This document shows, one piece after another, positions 47,109 to 57,213 of a stretch of DNA of 64,000 nucleotides. The DNA is from Methylobacterium sp. AMS5 (lineage in GTDB: Bacteria > Pseudomonadota > Alphaproteobacteria > Rhizobiales > Beijerinckiaceae), in NCBI RefSeq assembly GCF_001542815.1, contig NZ_CP006992.1, forward strand, positions 3,291,501 through 3,355,500. The letters are read 5' to 3'. How positions within the stretch are numbered: position 1 is the stretch's first letter; every line of letters starts with the position of its first letter. The translations under genes were made by a program, and so were the position numbers. The notes under the pieces are model-generated. The model saw only the letters and a program-made list of their open reading frames with translations. It searched no databases and was not told the origin of the DNA.

Positions 47109-48770
47109 ATGAAGCTCGTGAAGAGCCTTCTCCTTGGATCGGCAGCGGGGCTGGCCGTCGTGGGTGGGGCTCAGGCCGCCGACCTTCCGGTGAAGAAGGC
47201 CGTTCCGATCGAGTACGTCCGCGTCTGCACCGCTTACGGAGCCGGCTTCTTCTACATTCCCGGTACCGATACCTGCCTGCGTGTCTCCGGCCGCGCCCGC
47301 GCCGAGTATGGCTATATCGGCAGCGACAACCGCGACATCCCCGGCGGCGGCGATATCTCGGGCTTCACGGGCCTTGCCCGCTTCAACTTCGATGCCCGTA
47401 CCCAGACCGGCTACGGCACCCTGCGCGCCTTCCTGCGCCTCGACGCCGCGAGCCGTACCGGCAACACGAAGTATTCCTCCGGCACGAACCTGCGCGGCGC
47501 CTACGCCTTCTCCGGCACCGGCCAGGACCAGCTCGGCCGCATTCAGAACTTCATCAACGTCGACAAGGCGTTCGTACAGTTCGCCGGCCTGACCGCCGGT
47601 CGCGCCTCCTCGTTCTTCGACTTCTACGCCCACGACTTCGAGATCATCGGTTCATCGCTGGGTTCCGACCTGCCGTCCACCAACCTGCTCGCCTATACCC
47701 AGAAGTTCGGCGAGGGCTGGTCCGTCACGCTGTCGATGGAAGACCCGAACTACCGCAAGAACCCGCTCTACTCCGACGCGGCCGGCAGCACGGGTCTCGT
47801 CCCCGGCCAGGCCGGTCTGAACAACGTGTTCACCACGGCCCCGACCCCGATCATCCTCGGCACCAACGCCGCCGGCAACGCCACCGCCGTGGCCTTCATC
47901 GACGCCGTGCAGCGCTCGCGCCTGCCCGACTTCGTCGGCTCGCTGCGCTACGACGCCGCCTGGGGCTCGGCCCAGTTCTCGGCCGCCGTCAAGGACATCA
48001 ACACCGGCGGCTTCATCGCGGGTTCCTCGATCGGCGTTCCCGGCACCGGCGCCGCGCTGGCCGGCAACACGGCGGCGGCCCTGGCGGCACGCGGCATCAA
48101 CGCCGGCGCGCAGACCGAGTACGGCTGGGCGATCCAGGGCGGCATGAAGTTCAACCTGCCCTTCATCGCCCCCGGCGACGGCCTCTACCTTCAGGGTGCC
48201 TACGGCGAGGGTGCCTCGTTCTACACCGGCATCAACCGCTTCACCGCCGGTTACCTGAGCAACGCCTCGGTCTACGCGGGCAACCCGTTCAACCAGTACC
48301 TCGCCGACGCGATCGTCAACCCGCTGACCGGCCGCATCGAGCTGTCCAACAGCTTCACGGCGGTGGCGTCCTACCTCCACTACTGGTCGCCGGAATGGCG
48401 CTCGGCCTTCTACGCCAGCTACGGTGAGATCTGGTTCTCGCAGGGCGCCCGCCAGGCGGTCAGCCAGGCAAACTCGGCAGTCGGCGCGGCCTCGACCGTG
48501 GCGCCTCCCTCCTACCTCACCAACGCCACCGGCTATAACCTCAGCCCCGCTCTGCGCGACACCTATCAGGTCGTCACCGGCGCGAGCCTGATCTGGTCGC
48601 CGGTCAAGGATCTCGATATCGGCGTCGAGGGCCAGTACATCAAAACGGGCGTCAAGAACGGTCGCGTCTCCGACAGCGACAAGGGCGCCTTCGTGAACAA
48701 CATCCCGACCCGCACCGTCAGCAGCGAGGACGTGTTCCAGGCCCGCTTCCGCGTGCAGCGCGACTTCTAA
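47109..48770 (+). CDS. Outer-membrane porin (alphaproteobacterial Omp2b/porin family)
   Basis: The 553-residue protein starts MKLVKSLLLGSAAGLAVVGGAQAADLPVKK, a signal peptide followed by the ADLPxKK motif of Hyphomicrobiales porins. The mature protein has alternating beta-strands: VCTAYGAGFFYIPGTDTCLRVSGRARAEYGY near the start, with the conserved Cys pair and GTDTCLRVSG, and a terminal FQARFRVQRDF ending in Phe for BAM recognition. It is a trimeric general porin. It is longer than typical (about 400), with extended Gly/Ala/Asn loops in the middle. A strong terminator follows. Confidence 0.94.
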   Translation: MKLVKSLLLGSAAGLAVVGGAQAADLPVKKAVPIEYVRVCTAYGAGFFYIPGTDTCLRVSGRARAEYGYIGSDNRDIPGGGDISGFTGLARFNFDARTQTGYGTLRAFLRLDAASRTGNTKYSSGTNLRGAYAFSGTGQDQLGRIQNFINVDKAFVQFAGLTAGRASSFFDFYAHDFEIIGSSLGSDLPSTNLLAYTQKFGEGWSVTLSMEDPNYRKNPLYSDAAGSTGLVPGQAGLNNVFTTAPTPIILGTNAAGNATAVAFIDAVQRSRLPDFVGSLRYDAAWGSAQFSAAVKDINTGGFIAGSSIGVPGTGAALAGNTAAALAARGINAGAQTEYGWAIQGGMKFNLPFIAPGDGLYLQGAYGEGASFYTGINRFTAGYLSNASVYAGNPFNQYLADAIVNPLTGRIELSNSFTAVASYLHYWSPEWRSAFYASYGEIWFSQGARQAVSQANSAVGAASTVAPPSYLTNATGYNLSPALRDTYQVVTGASLIWSPVKDLDIGVEGQYIKTGVKNGRVSDSDKGAFVNNIPTRTVSSEDVFQARFRVQRDF

Positions 48771-48823
48771 GCCGAACCGGCCCCCGCCCGCGCGGGAGCC
48801 GGACACGACGATCACCTTCCAGA

Positions 48824-48849
48824 CCCCGGCCTCGCGGCCGGGGTTTTTT
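48824..48849 (+). terminator. Intrinsic terminator of the porin gene
   Basis: A perfect 8-bp stem CCCCGGCC / GGCCGGGG with a TCGC loop is followed by six T residues. It lies 53 bp after the porin stop. This is the clearest classical terminator in the window. Confidence 0.92.
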
Positions 48850-48982
48850 GTTGCCCCAAGCGGGGGCGGACCACGGGCAGCACGCATCGCCGCCCGTCGG
48901 CGCGAAACAGACGCGGCCTTCAAAGCGCCCCGATAGGCCTGTCTTCTGGCCATCATCGCCGGCCGCCGAGGAGGTCGAGCCC

Positions 48983-50983
48983 ATGTCCACGCTGTCGTCC
49001 ACGCCTTCGCAAGTACCGCCGCACGGCCGCACATTCCGGTCTCGCCTGATTCGAGCCGGCTTAATCGCCGGCCTTCCGCTTCTCGCGCTGATCGCCGCAG
49101 CAACTTATTTCGGCATGCTGCGCGTCACGGAACGCCTCGAGCGGGAGGCGGCGGCGATCGCCGCCGCGACCGGAGAGGGGCAGCCCGAGCCCTGGCTAAG
49201 GGTCTCGGTGGCAGGCCGCGACCTGACCGCGACGGGCGAAGCGCCGGAGGCGTCCCAGCGCGAGGCGGTCGTCGGTCGGCTCGCCGCCATTGACGGCATC
49301 CGCCGCCTCACCGACCGGACCGGTGTGATCGAGGAAGTCTCTCCCTTCGTCTGGTCGGTGGAGCGCCCCGCCGCCGGCCGCGTCGAGGCCACCGGCAGCC
49401 GCCCGGCCGAGGTCGGCGCCTTCGAACTGGCCCAGCGCCTGAAGCCGGCCCTGCCGCGTGACGCCACCTTGAGCGACAACGCCCGGGCCGCACGGGGCGC
49501 ACCGCGCGACTTCCCCGATGCCGCAGCCTTCGCCGTGGAGCGGCTTCAGGATCTCACCACCGGCGCGGTCGCCACGCTCAACGACACCGTCATCTCGATT
49601 CGCGGCGAAGCAGCGAGTCTGGCCGCCTACGATGCCCTGCGCACGGCGCTGGCAACCCCGCCCCAGGGCTACACCCTCGGCACGATCGAGATCACGCCGC
49701 CGGTCGTCGGAGACTTCCGGTTCGGTGTCTCCCGCCGGCCGGACGGCAGCCTCGAACTGAACGGCCACGTCGCCTCGGAAAGCGCCCGCGAAGAGATCCG
49801 GGCAGCCGCCGCGGAGGCCGCGGAGGGGGCGGCCATCGACGACCGCCTGCGCGACGCCCGAGGCCTGCCGCCGGGTATCGATGGCCCGGCCCTGATGCGC
49901 TTCGTCTTCCAACTCGCGGGCCTCCTGCACGAGGGGCATGTCAGCTACGAGGGCGAGGTGGTCTCGATCGAGGGCAATGCGCTGGATGCCGGCGCGGTCG
50001 CCGAGGCGCAGACGCTGATGCGCGACGCCCGGCCTCCCGGAATCGCCGCGGGCCGCGTGGCACTCTCCGCCCGTCCCATCGTCCCCTACGTCCTACGCAT
50101 TCGCCGCGGCAGCGACAGCGTCACGGTGAGCGGCCATCTGCCGGATCGGGCGACGCGTGAGGCGCTGCTCGCCCGGCTCAACCCCCGATTCTTCCGCGAA
50201 TCGATCCACGATCGCACGCGGCTGGCCGATGGTGCACCGGCCGATCTGGGCGCGGCCCTTGCGGCAGCGGTCGATCCGCTCTCGACACTGGCAAGCGGCG
50301 AACTGACGATCACCGGCACCAGCCTGCGCCTGGCCGGCACCAGCCTCTATCCCGAGAGCGCTGCCCGCCTCGCTCGATCCCTGCCGAAGGCGATGCCGGC
50401 GGGCTGGAACGCCACGGTTGCCGTCACCTCCGACGCGGCCCCCTCGGCGACGGCCGATATGGGGCCGTGCGGCCAGCGCCTCGCCGAGCGCACCGCCGGG
50501 CATCCCCTGCGCTTTGCCCCGGGCAGCACGGCGCTCGCGCCCGAGTTCTATCCGGTGCTCGACGCGGTCGCGGCGCTGGCGCGTGCCTGTCCGGCGGAGC
50601 GAATCGAAGTTGTGGGTCATCTCGACCCGGTGGGCGTGAAGCCCAAAGCCCAGACCGACCCGGTTGCCGACGAAGCCGCGAAGGAGACGGCACCCAAGCC
50701 CGCCAAGGCGGACACCAAGAAGGACGCGAAGGCCAACAAGGGCAGCAAGGGCAAGGCCGAGACGAAGCAGGAGGCGGCCAAGCCAGAAACGAAGTCTGAA
50801 CCGAAGCCCGAGAAGACTGAAGCCGAGCGGGTGGAAGCCAGCGCCGACCTCGCGCGGGCACGGGCGCTCGCGGTGGTGGATTACCTCCAGAAGGCCGGTG
50901 TGCCGCTGGAACGCGCTGCCGCGCCGACGGGCGTCGCACCGCTCTCCGACCGCCAGGGAATCGGCCTCAGCCTGCGCTCGTGA
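48983..50983 (+). CDS. BON/OmpA-like envelope protein with inserted low-complexity linker
   Basis: The 666-residue protein has an N-terminal membrane anchor (LIRAGLIAGLPLLALIAAATYFGML). Several BON-like modules follow (e.g. VAGRDLTATGEAPEASQREAVV and LELNGHVASESAREEIRAAA), and an OmpA-C-like domain ends it (LRFAPGSTALAPEFYPVLDAVAALARACP, IEVVGHLDPVG, then SADLARARALAVVDYLQKAG). The OmpA half is interrupted by residues 552-619, a Lys/Ala/Glu-rich insert. It probably spans from inner membrane to peptidoglycan. ATG 48983 has GAGGAGG upstream. Confidence 0.85.
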   Translation: MSTLSSTPSQVPPHGRTFRSRLIRAGLIAGLPLLALIAAATYFGMLRVTERLEREAAAIAAATGEGQPEPWLRVSVAGRDLTATGEAPEASQREAVVGRLAAIDGIRRLTDRTGVIEEVSPFVWSVERPAAGRVEATGSRPAEVGAFELAQRLKPALPRDATLSDNARAARGAPRDFPDAAAFAVERLQDLTTGAVATLNDTVISIRGEAASLAAYDALRTALATPPQGYTLGTIEITPPVVGDFRFGVSRRPDGSLELNGHVASESAREEIRAAAAEAAEGAAIDDRLRDARGLPPGIDGPALMRFVFQLAGLLHEGHVSYEGEVVSIEGNALDAGAVAEAQTLMRDARPPGIAAGRVALSARPIVPYVLRIRRGSDSVTVSGHLPDRATREALLARLNPRFFRESIHDRTRLADGAPADLGAALAAAVDPLSTLASGELTITGTSLRLAGTSLYPESAARLARSLPKAMPAGWNATVAVTSDAAPSATADMGPCGQRLAERTAGHPLRFAPGSTALAPEFYPVLDAVAALARACPAERIEVVGHLDPVGVKPKAQTDPVADEAAKETAPKPAKADTKKDAKANKGSKGKAETKQEAAKPETKSEPKPEKTEAERVEASADLARARALAVVDYLQKAGVPLERAAAPTGVAPLSDRQGIGLSLRS

Positions 50984-51026
50984 CCTGCTCGTCGCCGCGC
51001 TGCGGGCAAGGCTCGGGCGCTCCGCC

Positions 51027-52262
51027 TCACGCCGCCCCCTCCGACGGACCGTCCGTTTCCGGGGCCAGCCCCCAGATCCGCTGCTTGCGCCCGACGCCGC
51101 GCAGGGCGAACTCGCCGACCGAGACGAGCGATGCCCCGCAACGTCGGGCGAAGGCATCGGAGAGGAGCAGCGACCGCTCCAAGCCGTCGCAGAGCCGCTC
51201 GATCCGGCTCGCCTCGTTGACCGCTCGGCCGATCACCGTGAAGTCGAGGCGCCGGTCGGTGCCGACATTGCCGGAGACGACACGCCCGTAATGCAGCACG
51301 ATGTCCGCCTCCAGGGGCGGCAGCCCACCATGGCGGCGGGACGCGTTCAGCCGGGCGTTGCGCGCCAGCGCCTCGCGCGCCGCATCGAGCGCGCCCCTAC
51401 AGGCCGGGCAGGCGAGGGCATCCGGCTCGGCGACGGGGAAGACGGCGAGAAAGCCGTCGCCGAGAAATTTCGAGATCTCGCCGCCATGGCGCTGCACCGG
51501 CTCGCCGAGCGCATCGAAATGCTCGTCGAGCCAGCCCACCACCTTCAGCGGGTCGTCGCGATCCGCCACCGCCGTGAAGCCGCGCAGGTCGGCGAGCAGA
51601 ATCGCGGCGTGGACCACCGTGCTCTGCCCGCGCCGCATCTCGCCCGCGAGAACCCGCGCCCCCGTCGCCGGTCCGAGATAGGTGCCGAGCATCTCGCGCA
51701 TCGTGTGCGACAGGCTGAGCTTGGCCGTGACCAGAGCGATCACCTGCACCAGGCCGGCCAAGGCCGCCTGCTCCGACCCGGTGAAGCCGCCGGACCGGTC
51801 GGTGGCGAACGAGATGCCGACGCCCTCCATGGCGCTGCCGGGGGCGAAGGCGGCGGCGTGGAGCAGGTAGTCGGTCGCACCCTGCTGCCTCAGCTCACTC
51901 AGGAGCGGTAGATCGGGACAGCCGTTCGAACGGTCGAGCCGCCAGCGCACGAAGGAAAGGTCGTTCGCCCGCAGCCAGCCGACGGGGCTGCGGAAGACCG
52001 TGTCCTCGCCCTCCGGTCCGTGCACCGTCGGAAACACCGCCGTGCCCTGTCCGCGCCGCCACGCGACGCTCACCCCGCGGAAGACGGGGTCGATGACCGG
52101 CACCGCCAAGCTGAAGCGCCAGAGCGGAAGGCCCGCCGCGGCCAGCGCCTCGCAGAGTTCCGCGATGATCGTTTCCGCCTCATCCGACTCGGTCGCGCGC
52201 GCGATCAGTCGGGTTTCGATGTCGCGGAGGGCAGAGGCTAAGATCGGGTCCGTGATGGCCAT
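51027..52262 (-). CDS. Adenylate/guanylate cyclase domain protein
   Basis: The 411-residue soluble protein has an N-terminal GAF-like region (about 1-190) and a class III nucleotide cyclase domain: HAAILLADLRGFTAVADRDDP with the metal Asp, EISKFLGDGFLAVFP with the second Asp, ADIVLHYGRVVSGNVGTDRRLDFTVIG and VNEASRIERL. The pattern is that of bacterial adenylate cyclases. It would make cAMP in response to an unknown signal. ATG 52262 (MAITDPILASAL) is chosen. Confidence 0.88.
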   Translation of the reverse strand: MAITDPILASALRDIETRLIARATESDEAETIIAELCEALAAAGLPLWRFSLAVPVIDPVFRGVSVAWRRGQGTAVFPTVHGPEGEDTVFRSPVGWLRANDLSFVRWRLDRSNGCPDLPLLSELRQQGATDYLLHAAAFAPGSAMEGVGISFATDRSGGFTGSEQAALAGLVQVIALVTAKLSLSHTMREMLGTYLGPATGARVLAGEMRRGQSTVVHAAILLADLRGFTAVADRDDPLKVVGWLDEHFDALGEPVQRHGGEISKFLGDGFLAVFPVAEPDALACPACRGALDAAREALARNARLNASRRHGGLPPLEADIVLHYGRVVSGNVGTDRRLDFTVIGRAVNEASRIERLCDGLERSLLLSDAFARRCGASLVSVGEFALRGVGRKQRIWGLAPETDGPSEGAA

Positions 52263-52401
52263 GGCGGCCCACTCTATCCGCGCCCCTGCGGCGATCCAAA
52301 AGCATCGGGCGGGCGATGCCTGTGGGAAATCGACGGCACAGCGGCCTTGCCCAGATGTTCGGAACCCTTCAACCGTGCCGCACGATGCCGGGAACAACGA
52401 C

Positions 52402-52995
52402 ATGGACGACGCTGCCGATATCGCGAGCCGATTCGCGTTCCTCGCGGAGATCGACGGGCTCAAGGCCGTGCTGCGCCAGAACCGGACCATCGGCGAGCGT
52501 CGGCGCGAGAACTCGGCCGAGCATTCGTGGCATCTGGCGATGTTCGCGCTCGTTCTCGGCGATCTCGCGCCCGGTCTCGACTTGAACCGCGTCGTCGCGA
52601 TGCTGCTGGTGCACGATATCGTCGAGGTCGATGCCGGCGATGTGCCGATCCATGGCGCCTATGACGCCGCCGCCCTGGCGCGGGTCGAGGAAGCTGCAGC
52701 CGCGCGGATCTTCGGCCTCCTGCCGGAACCGCAGCGGGACCGCTTCGTCGCGCTGTGGCGGGAATTCGAGGCGAGCGAGACGGCGGAGGCCCGGTTCGCC
52801 AAGGCGCTCGACCGGCTCCAGCCGCTGCTGCTCAATACGCTGACCGAGGGCGGCACCTGGGCCGAGAACGGCCTCAGCGAGGCGCAGGTAATGGCACGCT
52901 ACCAGCCGGTGATCGAGCGCGGCGTCCCCGGTCTCTGGCCCTTCGTGGAAGCGCTGGTCCGCCGCCACTACCAGGGTCACGCCACTACGGTGTGA
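52402..52995 (+). CDS. HD-domain hydrolase (YfbR/HDDC2 type)
   Basis: The 197-residue protein has the HD metal ligands in NSAEHSWHLAMFALVLGD, then VVAMLLVHDIVEVDAGD. Family members are 5'-nucleotidases with phosphohydrolase activity on deoxynucleoside monophosphates. ATG 52402 (MDDAADIASRFAFLAEID) is selected. It overlaps the convergent transglycosylase gene by 11 bp at its 3' end (52985-52995). Confidence 0.88.
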   Translation: MDDAADIASRFAFLAEIDGLKAVLRQNRTIGERRRENSAEHSWHLAMFALVLGDLAPGLDLNRVVAMLLVHDIVEVDAGDVPIHGAYDAAALARVEEAAAARIFGLLPEPQRDRFVALWREFEASETAEARFAKALDRLQPLLLNTLTEGGTWAENGLSEAQVMARYQPVIERGVPGLWPFVEALVRRHYQGHATTV

Positions 52996-55309
52996 CCGGC
53001 TGCGCTTCGGCGCTGATGGCGGTGCGGGCGCCGCGGGCGAGGTCGCGCTCGATCATGAGCGCGCTCTTGCCGTCGAGGCGGTTGCGGTAGACCTGCAGGT
53101 TCTCCATCACCCGCTGCACGTAGTTGCGCGTCTCGGTGAAGGGGATGCGCTCGACCCAATCGATCGGATCGACATCCGGCCGGCGCGGGTCGCCGTAGGC
53201 GTCGACCCATTTCTTCACGTTGCCGCCGCCCGCATTGTAGGAGGCGAAGGCGAGGATGTAAGAGCCCTTCCAGTCTTCCATCAGCTCGCCGAGATGGGCT
53301 TGGCCCAGCCGCGCGTTGTAGGCGGGGTCGCTGGTGAGGCGGTCCGTTTCATAAGAGGTCGAGACGCGCTTGGCGGTGCGCTGGGCGGTGGCCGGCATCA
53401 TCTGCATCAGCCCCCTGGCGCCGACGCCGGACTGGGCGCGGGGATCGAACTGGCTTTCCTGCCGGGCGATGGCGAAGACCATGGCGCGCTCGACCTGCGG
53501 CACCGCGGTGAAGGTCTCGTAATCGGGGATGCCGATGGTCGGGTAGGCATGGGTGTCCAGCGCCAGCCCCCGCTGCGTGGCGAGCTTGCCGATGGAGACC
53601 AGCGCCCGCGCGTCGCGCATCTCCACCGCGGCCTCGCCCAGCGCGTTGACCTGCGCCTCCTCGGTCAGCGAGCGGGCGGCATCGATGTAGAGCGGCAGCG
53701 CCAACTCCTTCATCTGAGCGGCGGCCAGAAGCTTCAGGCCGCGCACGAAGAGCCGGTCGTCGAAGGCGGCGCGCGCCGTCGGGCTCAATTCGGCGGCGCG
53801 GCGCAGGGGCAGGCTGTGCTGGCCGAGCCGGGCGCGGGCGAGCTGCCCGTAATAGGCGATCGGCTGAAGCGCGGCGCGCTCGTAGAAGCTCTTCGACTCG
53901 ATGGTCTTGCCCGCGGCTTCCGCCGCGCGGCCCTGCCAATAGGCGGCACGCGCCAGCGAGATCGGCGTCTCGGCGACACTCGCGGCTTGCGCGAAGTGCC
54001 GCTCGGCCGCGGCCGGATCGGCCATGAAGCGGAGCGCGATCCAGCCCGCGTGGAATTCGGCCTCGATCCGCTTCTCGGAGGTGCGGGCGGAATGCGCGGC
54101 GGCGACGGCGTAGGCAGTCTTGGTCTCGCCCGCATCCATCAGTTTGCGAGCGACGATGCGGCGCTCGACCCACCACGTGTCACCGTCGGCGAGCACCTCC
54201 GGGTTGGTCGGCGCGGCGAGCAGCACCTTGGCCGCCTCCGGCGCCTTGTCGGCGCGGCGGAAATACTGGGCGCGCGAGAGCAGGTAGGACGAATCGTTGC
54301 GCAGCGACGGCGGCACCGCCGCGAGTGCGGCCGCCGCCCCGGCTTTGCCCTGCACCGCCCGGCGGGCGCGCACGAGGCTGGCATAGGAGCCGCCGGCATA
54401 TTCGGCCGCGCGCGCGGCGGTGACCCAATCCTCCTTCAGGAGGGCGCGCTCCATCCGGTAGCGGTGGTCGATGACCGTGAGCACGCCGGGGAAAGCGTCG
54501 GTGACCTTGGCCTCAAGGCTGCGCCCGAAACTCTCCTCGCGCCACAGGTCATGCACGAGTTCGGCCGCATCCGCCTCGAGCCCGTCGGCGCGCAGGGCCA
54601 GGGCCAGGGCGAACTTGCCCGGCGCGCTCGCCGGCTTGGCGCTCGCGAAATAGGCGCGCACCACGCCTGGGCTCTTCTTCTCCGTGAGCAGCCGCTCCTC
54701 GGCCCGGCGGCGCAGCAGGGGGCCCGCCGGCCAATCGGGATTGGCGCGCGAGAAGGCGACGACCCGCTCGAAGCTGACGCCGGCACCCGCACGGATCGCG
54801 ACCCATTCGAGCAGCGCCCGCGCCGCCGGATCGGAGAAGCCTGCGGCGAGCCGGTCGCCGTCGGAGACCTTGCCCTTGCGGTAGAGGTCGATCGTCTCGC
54901 GGAGTTGGCCGAGATCGGTCTCGCCGAAGGCGACCGGCCGGGCCGGGTCCGGCACCTCAGGGGAGGGGGCGGCCGGAGATACGGCCGCATCCGGCAACGG
55001 GAAGGCGACAGGGCCATCCGCTTCGGTCGAGGCGTAGGAGGACGCCGCGGCGGGCAGGGGCTTGTCGGAGGCCGCTTCGCCGGCACTCGGATCGAGGCGC
55101 AGCGCGTCCGCCGCGACGGGATCCGAGGCGGGGCCCTGGCCGTCGCTCGGCTGCCCGGCGGGCGCGGTGGCATCGCTCGCGGGGGCGGCGGGGGCGGAGG
55201 CTGGCTGCGGGTTGCGGAGTTCGATGGCCCCGCCGCGCTGTGGTAGCACGGCCGTGCCGGACAGCAGCAGGCCGAGGAGCAGGGGCAGGGAGCGTGTGGG
55301 CAACGCCAT
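52985..55309 (-). CDS. Soluble lytic murein transglycosylase (Slt70-type)
   Basis: The 774-residue protein has a signal peptide (SLPLLLGLLLSGTAVLP), a low-complexity Pro/Ala linker (about 30-140) and then an all-helical superhelix with many TPR-like motifs. The C-terminal SLT domain has catalytic Glu in AIARQESQFDPRAQSGVGARGLMQMMPATA and NARLGQAHLGELM. It cleaves peptidoglycan with 1,6-anhydro ends in the periplasm. Start 55309 (MALPTRSL) is preferred over 55321. The 5' end is divergent from dapA. Confidence 0.93.
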   Translation of the reverse strand: MALPTRSLPLLLGLLLSGTAVLPQRGGAIELRNPQPASAPAAPASDATAPAGQPSDGQGPASDPVAADALRLDPSAGEAASDKPLPAAASSYASTEADGPVAFPLPDAAVSPAAPSPEVPDPARPVAFGETDLGQLRETIDLYRKGKVSDGDRLAAGFSDPAARALLEWVAIRAGAGVSFERVVAFSRANPDWPAGPLLRRRAEERLLTEKKSPGVVRAYFASAKPASAPGKFALALALRADGLEADAAELVHDLWREESFGRSLEAKVTDAFPGVLTVIDHRYRMERALLKEDWVTAARAAEYAGGSYASLVRARRAVQGKAGAAAALAAVPPSLRNDSSYLLSRAQYFRRADKAPEAAKVLLAAPTNPEVLADGDTWWVERRIVARKLMDAGETKTAYAVAAAHSARTSEKRIEAEFHAGWIALRFMADPAAAERHFAQAASVAETPISLARAAYWQGRAAEAAGKTIESKSFYERAALQPIAYYGQLARARLGQHSLPLRRAAELSPTARAAFDDRLFVRGLKLLAAAQMKELALPLYIDAARSLTEEAQVNALGEAAVEMRDARALVSIGKLATQRGLALDTHAYPTIGIPDYETFTAVPQVERAMVFAIARQESQFDPRAQSGVGARGLMQMMPATAQRTAKRVSTSYETDRLTSDPAYNARLGQAHLGELMEDWKGSYILAFASYNAGGGNVKKWVDAYGDPRRPDVDPIDWVERIPFTETRNYVQRVMENLQVYRNRLDGKSALMIERDLARGARTAISAEAQPVTP

Positions 55310-55508
55310 GATCTGAGACACCCCGACCGGAGGCCAAGCCTTAAGCTGGGCCCCGGTCCGTTAAGATGGCATTAACTGCGCAAGCGAAGCGTTTGCGCAC
55401 GGACGGGGGAGGGCCTATGTCTCGCGCGTCCCAAGCGCGGCCCGTACGCGGCCGCAGCCACCGGGGCACGCCAGGAAACAGGCAAGAAGAACGGCCGGGA
55501 ACGCCAGG

Positions 55509-56399
55509 ATGACCGATACCCACGCCCGCCTTCGCGGCTCGATGACCGCGCTCGCGACCCCGTTCCGCGACGGCGAGTTCGACGAGTTGGCCTTCCGGAA
55601 ATTCGTGAACTGGCAGATCGAGCATGGCACCCACGCCCTGGTGCCGACCGGCACGACCGGCGAGAGCCCGACGCTGAGCCACACCGAGCACGACCGCGTG
55701 GTCGAGGTCTGCGTCGCCGAGGCCGCCGGCCGGGTGCCGGTGATCGCGGGCGCCGGATCGAACTCGACGCGGGAGGCCGTCGCGCGGGCCCGTCATGCCG
55801 AGAGCGTCGGCGCGGATGCGGTGCTCACCGTCACGCCCTACTACAACAAGCCGACGCAGGAGGGGATGTACGCCCACTTCAAGGCGGTGAACGACGCCGT
55901 CGGCATCCCGATCATCATCTACAACATCCCCGGCCGGTCCGTGGTCGACATGAGCGTCGACACCATGAAGCGGCTGTTCGAACTGAAGAACATCGCCGGC
56001 GTGAAGGATGCCACGGCCAAGATCGACCGTGTCAGCCTCCAGCGACAGGCATTGGGAGAAGACTTCATCCAGCTTTCTGGCGAAGATGCGACGGCGCTCG
56101 GCTTCAACGCCCATGGTGGGGTCGGCTGCATCTCCGTGGTCTCGAATGTCGCACCCCGGCTCTGTGCTGATCTGCAGGAAGCGACACTGGCGGGCGACTA
56201 TGCCAAGGCCCTGAAGATCCAGGACCGGCTGATGCCGCTGCACGTGCAGATGTTCTACGAATCGAACCCGGTGCCGGCGAAATACGCTCTCTCGCGCCTC
56301 GGGCTGATGTCGGAGGAGGTGCGCCTGCCGCTGGTGCCGGCGACCGAGGGCTGCCGCCGGGCGGTCGATGCCGCGCTCGCTCATGCCGGCCTGATCTGA
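55509..56399 (+). CDS. dapA: 4-hydroxy-tetrahydrodipicolinate synthase
   Basis: The 296-residue TIM-barrel aldolase makes the first dedicated intermediate of the lysine/diaminopimelate pathway. Signatures: [14 protein letters not shown] (substrate pyruvate loop), [16 protein letters not shown] with the Tyr, and the Schiff-base Lys in [15 protein letters not shown]. Length is typical. smpB follows 120 bp downstream after a hairpin, so the two are probably separate transcripts or partly coupled. Confidence 0.96.
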   Translation: MTDTHARLRGSMTALATPFRDGEFDELAFRKFVNWQIEHGTHALVPTGTTGESPTLSHTEHDRVVEVCVAEAAGRVPVIAGAGSNSTREAVARARHAESVGADAVLTVTPYYNKPTQEGMYAHFKAVNDAVGIPIIIYNIPGRSVVDMSVDTMKRLFELKNIAGVKDATAKIDRVSLQRQALGEDFIQLSGEDATALGFNAHGGVGCISVVSNVAPRLCADLQEATLAGDYAKALKIQDRLMPLHVQMFYESNPVPAKYALSRLGLMSEEVRLPLVPATEGCRRAVDAALAHAGLI

Positions 56400-56401
56400 C
56401 G

Positions 56402-56431
56402 CCGCCGGATTGATTCGACAAGATCCGGCGG
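56402..56431 (+). terminator. Hairpin directly after dapA
   Basis: A 9-bp perfect stem CCGCCGGAT / ATCCGGCGG with a 12-nt loop begins two bases after the dapA stop. No T-run. It may reduce read-through from dapA to smpB. Confidence 0.5.
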
Positions 56432-56519
56432 GAAGCCTCGCCGGAAAACGTGGCGGCCCCCATATCGGTGGCAATCCCCACACCGGTGGACTGTCGCCTG
56501 ATCACGAACCTGAAGACGA

Positions 56520-56993
56520 ATGGCACCCAAACCCGATCCCGGCCGGCGCGTCGTCGCCGACAACCGCTCCGCCCGCTACCACTACGCGATCGAGGACACG
56601 CTCGAGGCCGGCATCGCGCTGACCGGCACCGAGGTGAAATCGCTGCGCGGCGGCAAGGCGACGATCGGTGAGTCCTATGCCGGGCCGTCCGGCAACGACC
56701 TGATGCTGTTCAACGCCTACATCCCGGAATATCTGGAGGCGAACCGCTTCAACCACGACACCAAGCGGCCCCGCCGCCTGCTGCTGCACCGCCGCCAGAT
56801 CAACAAGCTGATCGGCGCGACCCAGCGCCAGGGCTATACGGTGATTCCGCTGAAGATCTACTTCAACGACAAGGGCCGGGCGAAGGTCGAGCTGGGCCTT
56901 GGCAAGGGCAAGCAGCTCCACGACAAGCGCGAGACCGTCAAGCAACGCGACTGGCAGCGCGACAAGGCTCGCCTGATGCGCGACAAGGGCTGA
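56520..56993 (+). CDS. smpB: SsrA-binding protein SmpB
   Basis: The 157-residue product has the SmpB beta-barrel with [19 protein letters not shown] near the N-terminus, [20 protein letters not shown], and a basic C-terminal tail ([25 protein letters not shown]). It carries tmRNA to stalled ribosomes for trans-translation. The partner ssrA gene is not in the window. Length and spacing are normal. Confidence 0.95.
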   Translation: MAPKPDPGRRVVADNRSARYHYAIEDTLEAGIALTGTEVKSLRGGKATIGESYAGPSGNDLMLFNAYIPEYLEANRFNHDTKRPRRLLLHRRQINKLIGATQRQGYTVIPLKIYFNDKGRAKVELGLGKGKQLHDKRETVKQRDWQRDKARLMRDKG

Positions 56994-57213
56994 GTCCGGC
57001 CCTCGACGTTTCGGCGCCGGGACATGCCGGACCCGTCCGATCGGCGATGCCCCCCGAGCGAGCACCGACGCGCTCCGCCATCACCGCAAAATGACGCGAT
57101 CCGGAGCGCGTCTTCTCCGGATAGGGCAGGGCGCCGGATGAGTTCGGCGCGGCCTCACGATCGACGGCAACGGGTCTTCACCCGCCACCGCGATCCGAGC
57201 ATCAAAGCTCCGC

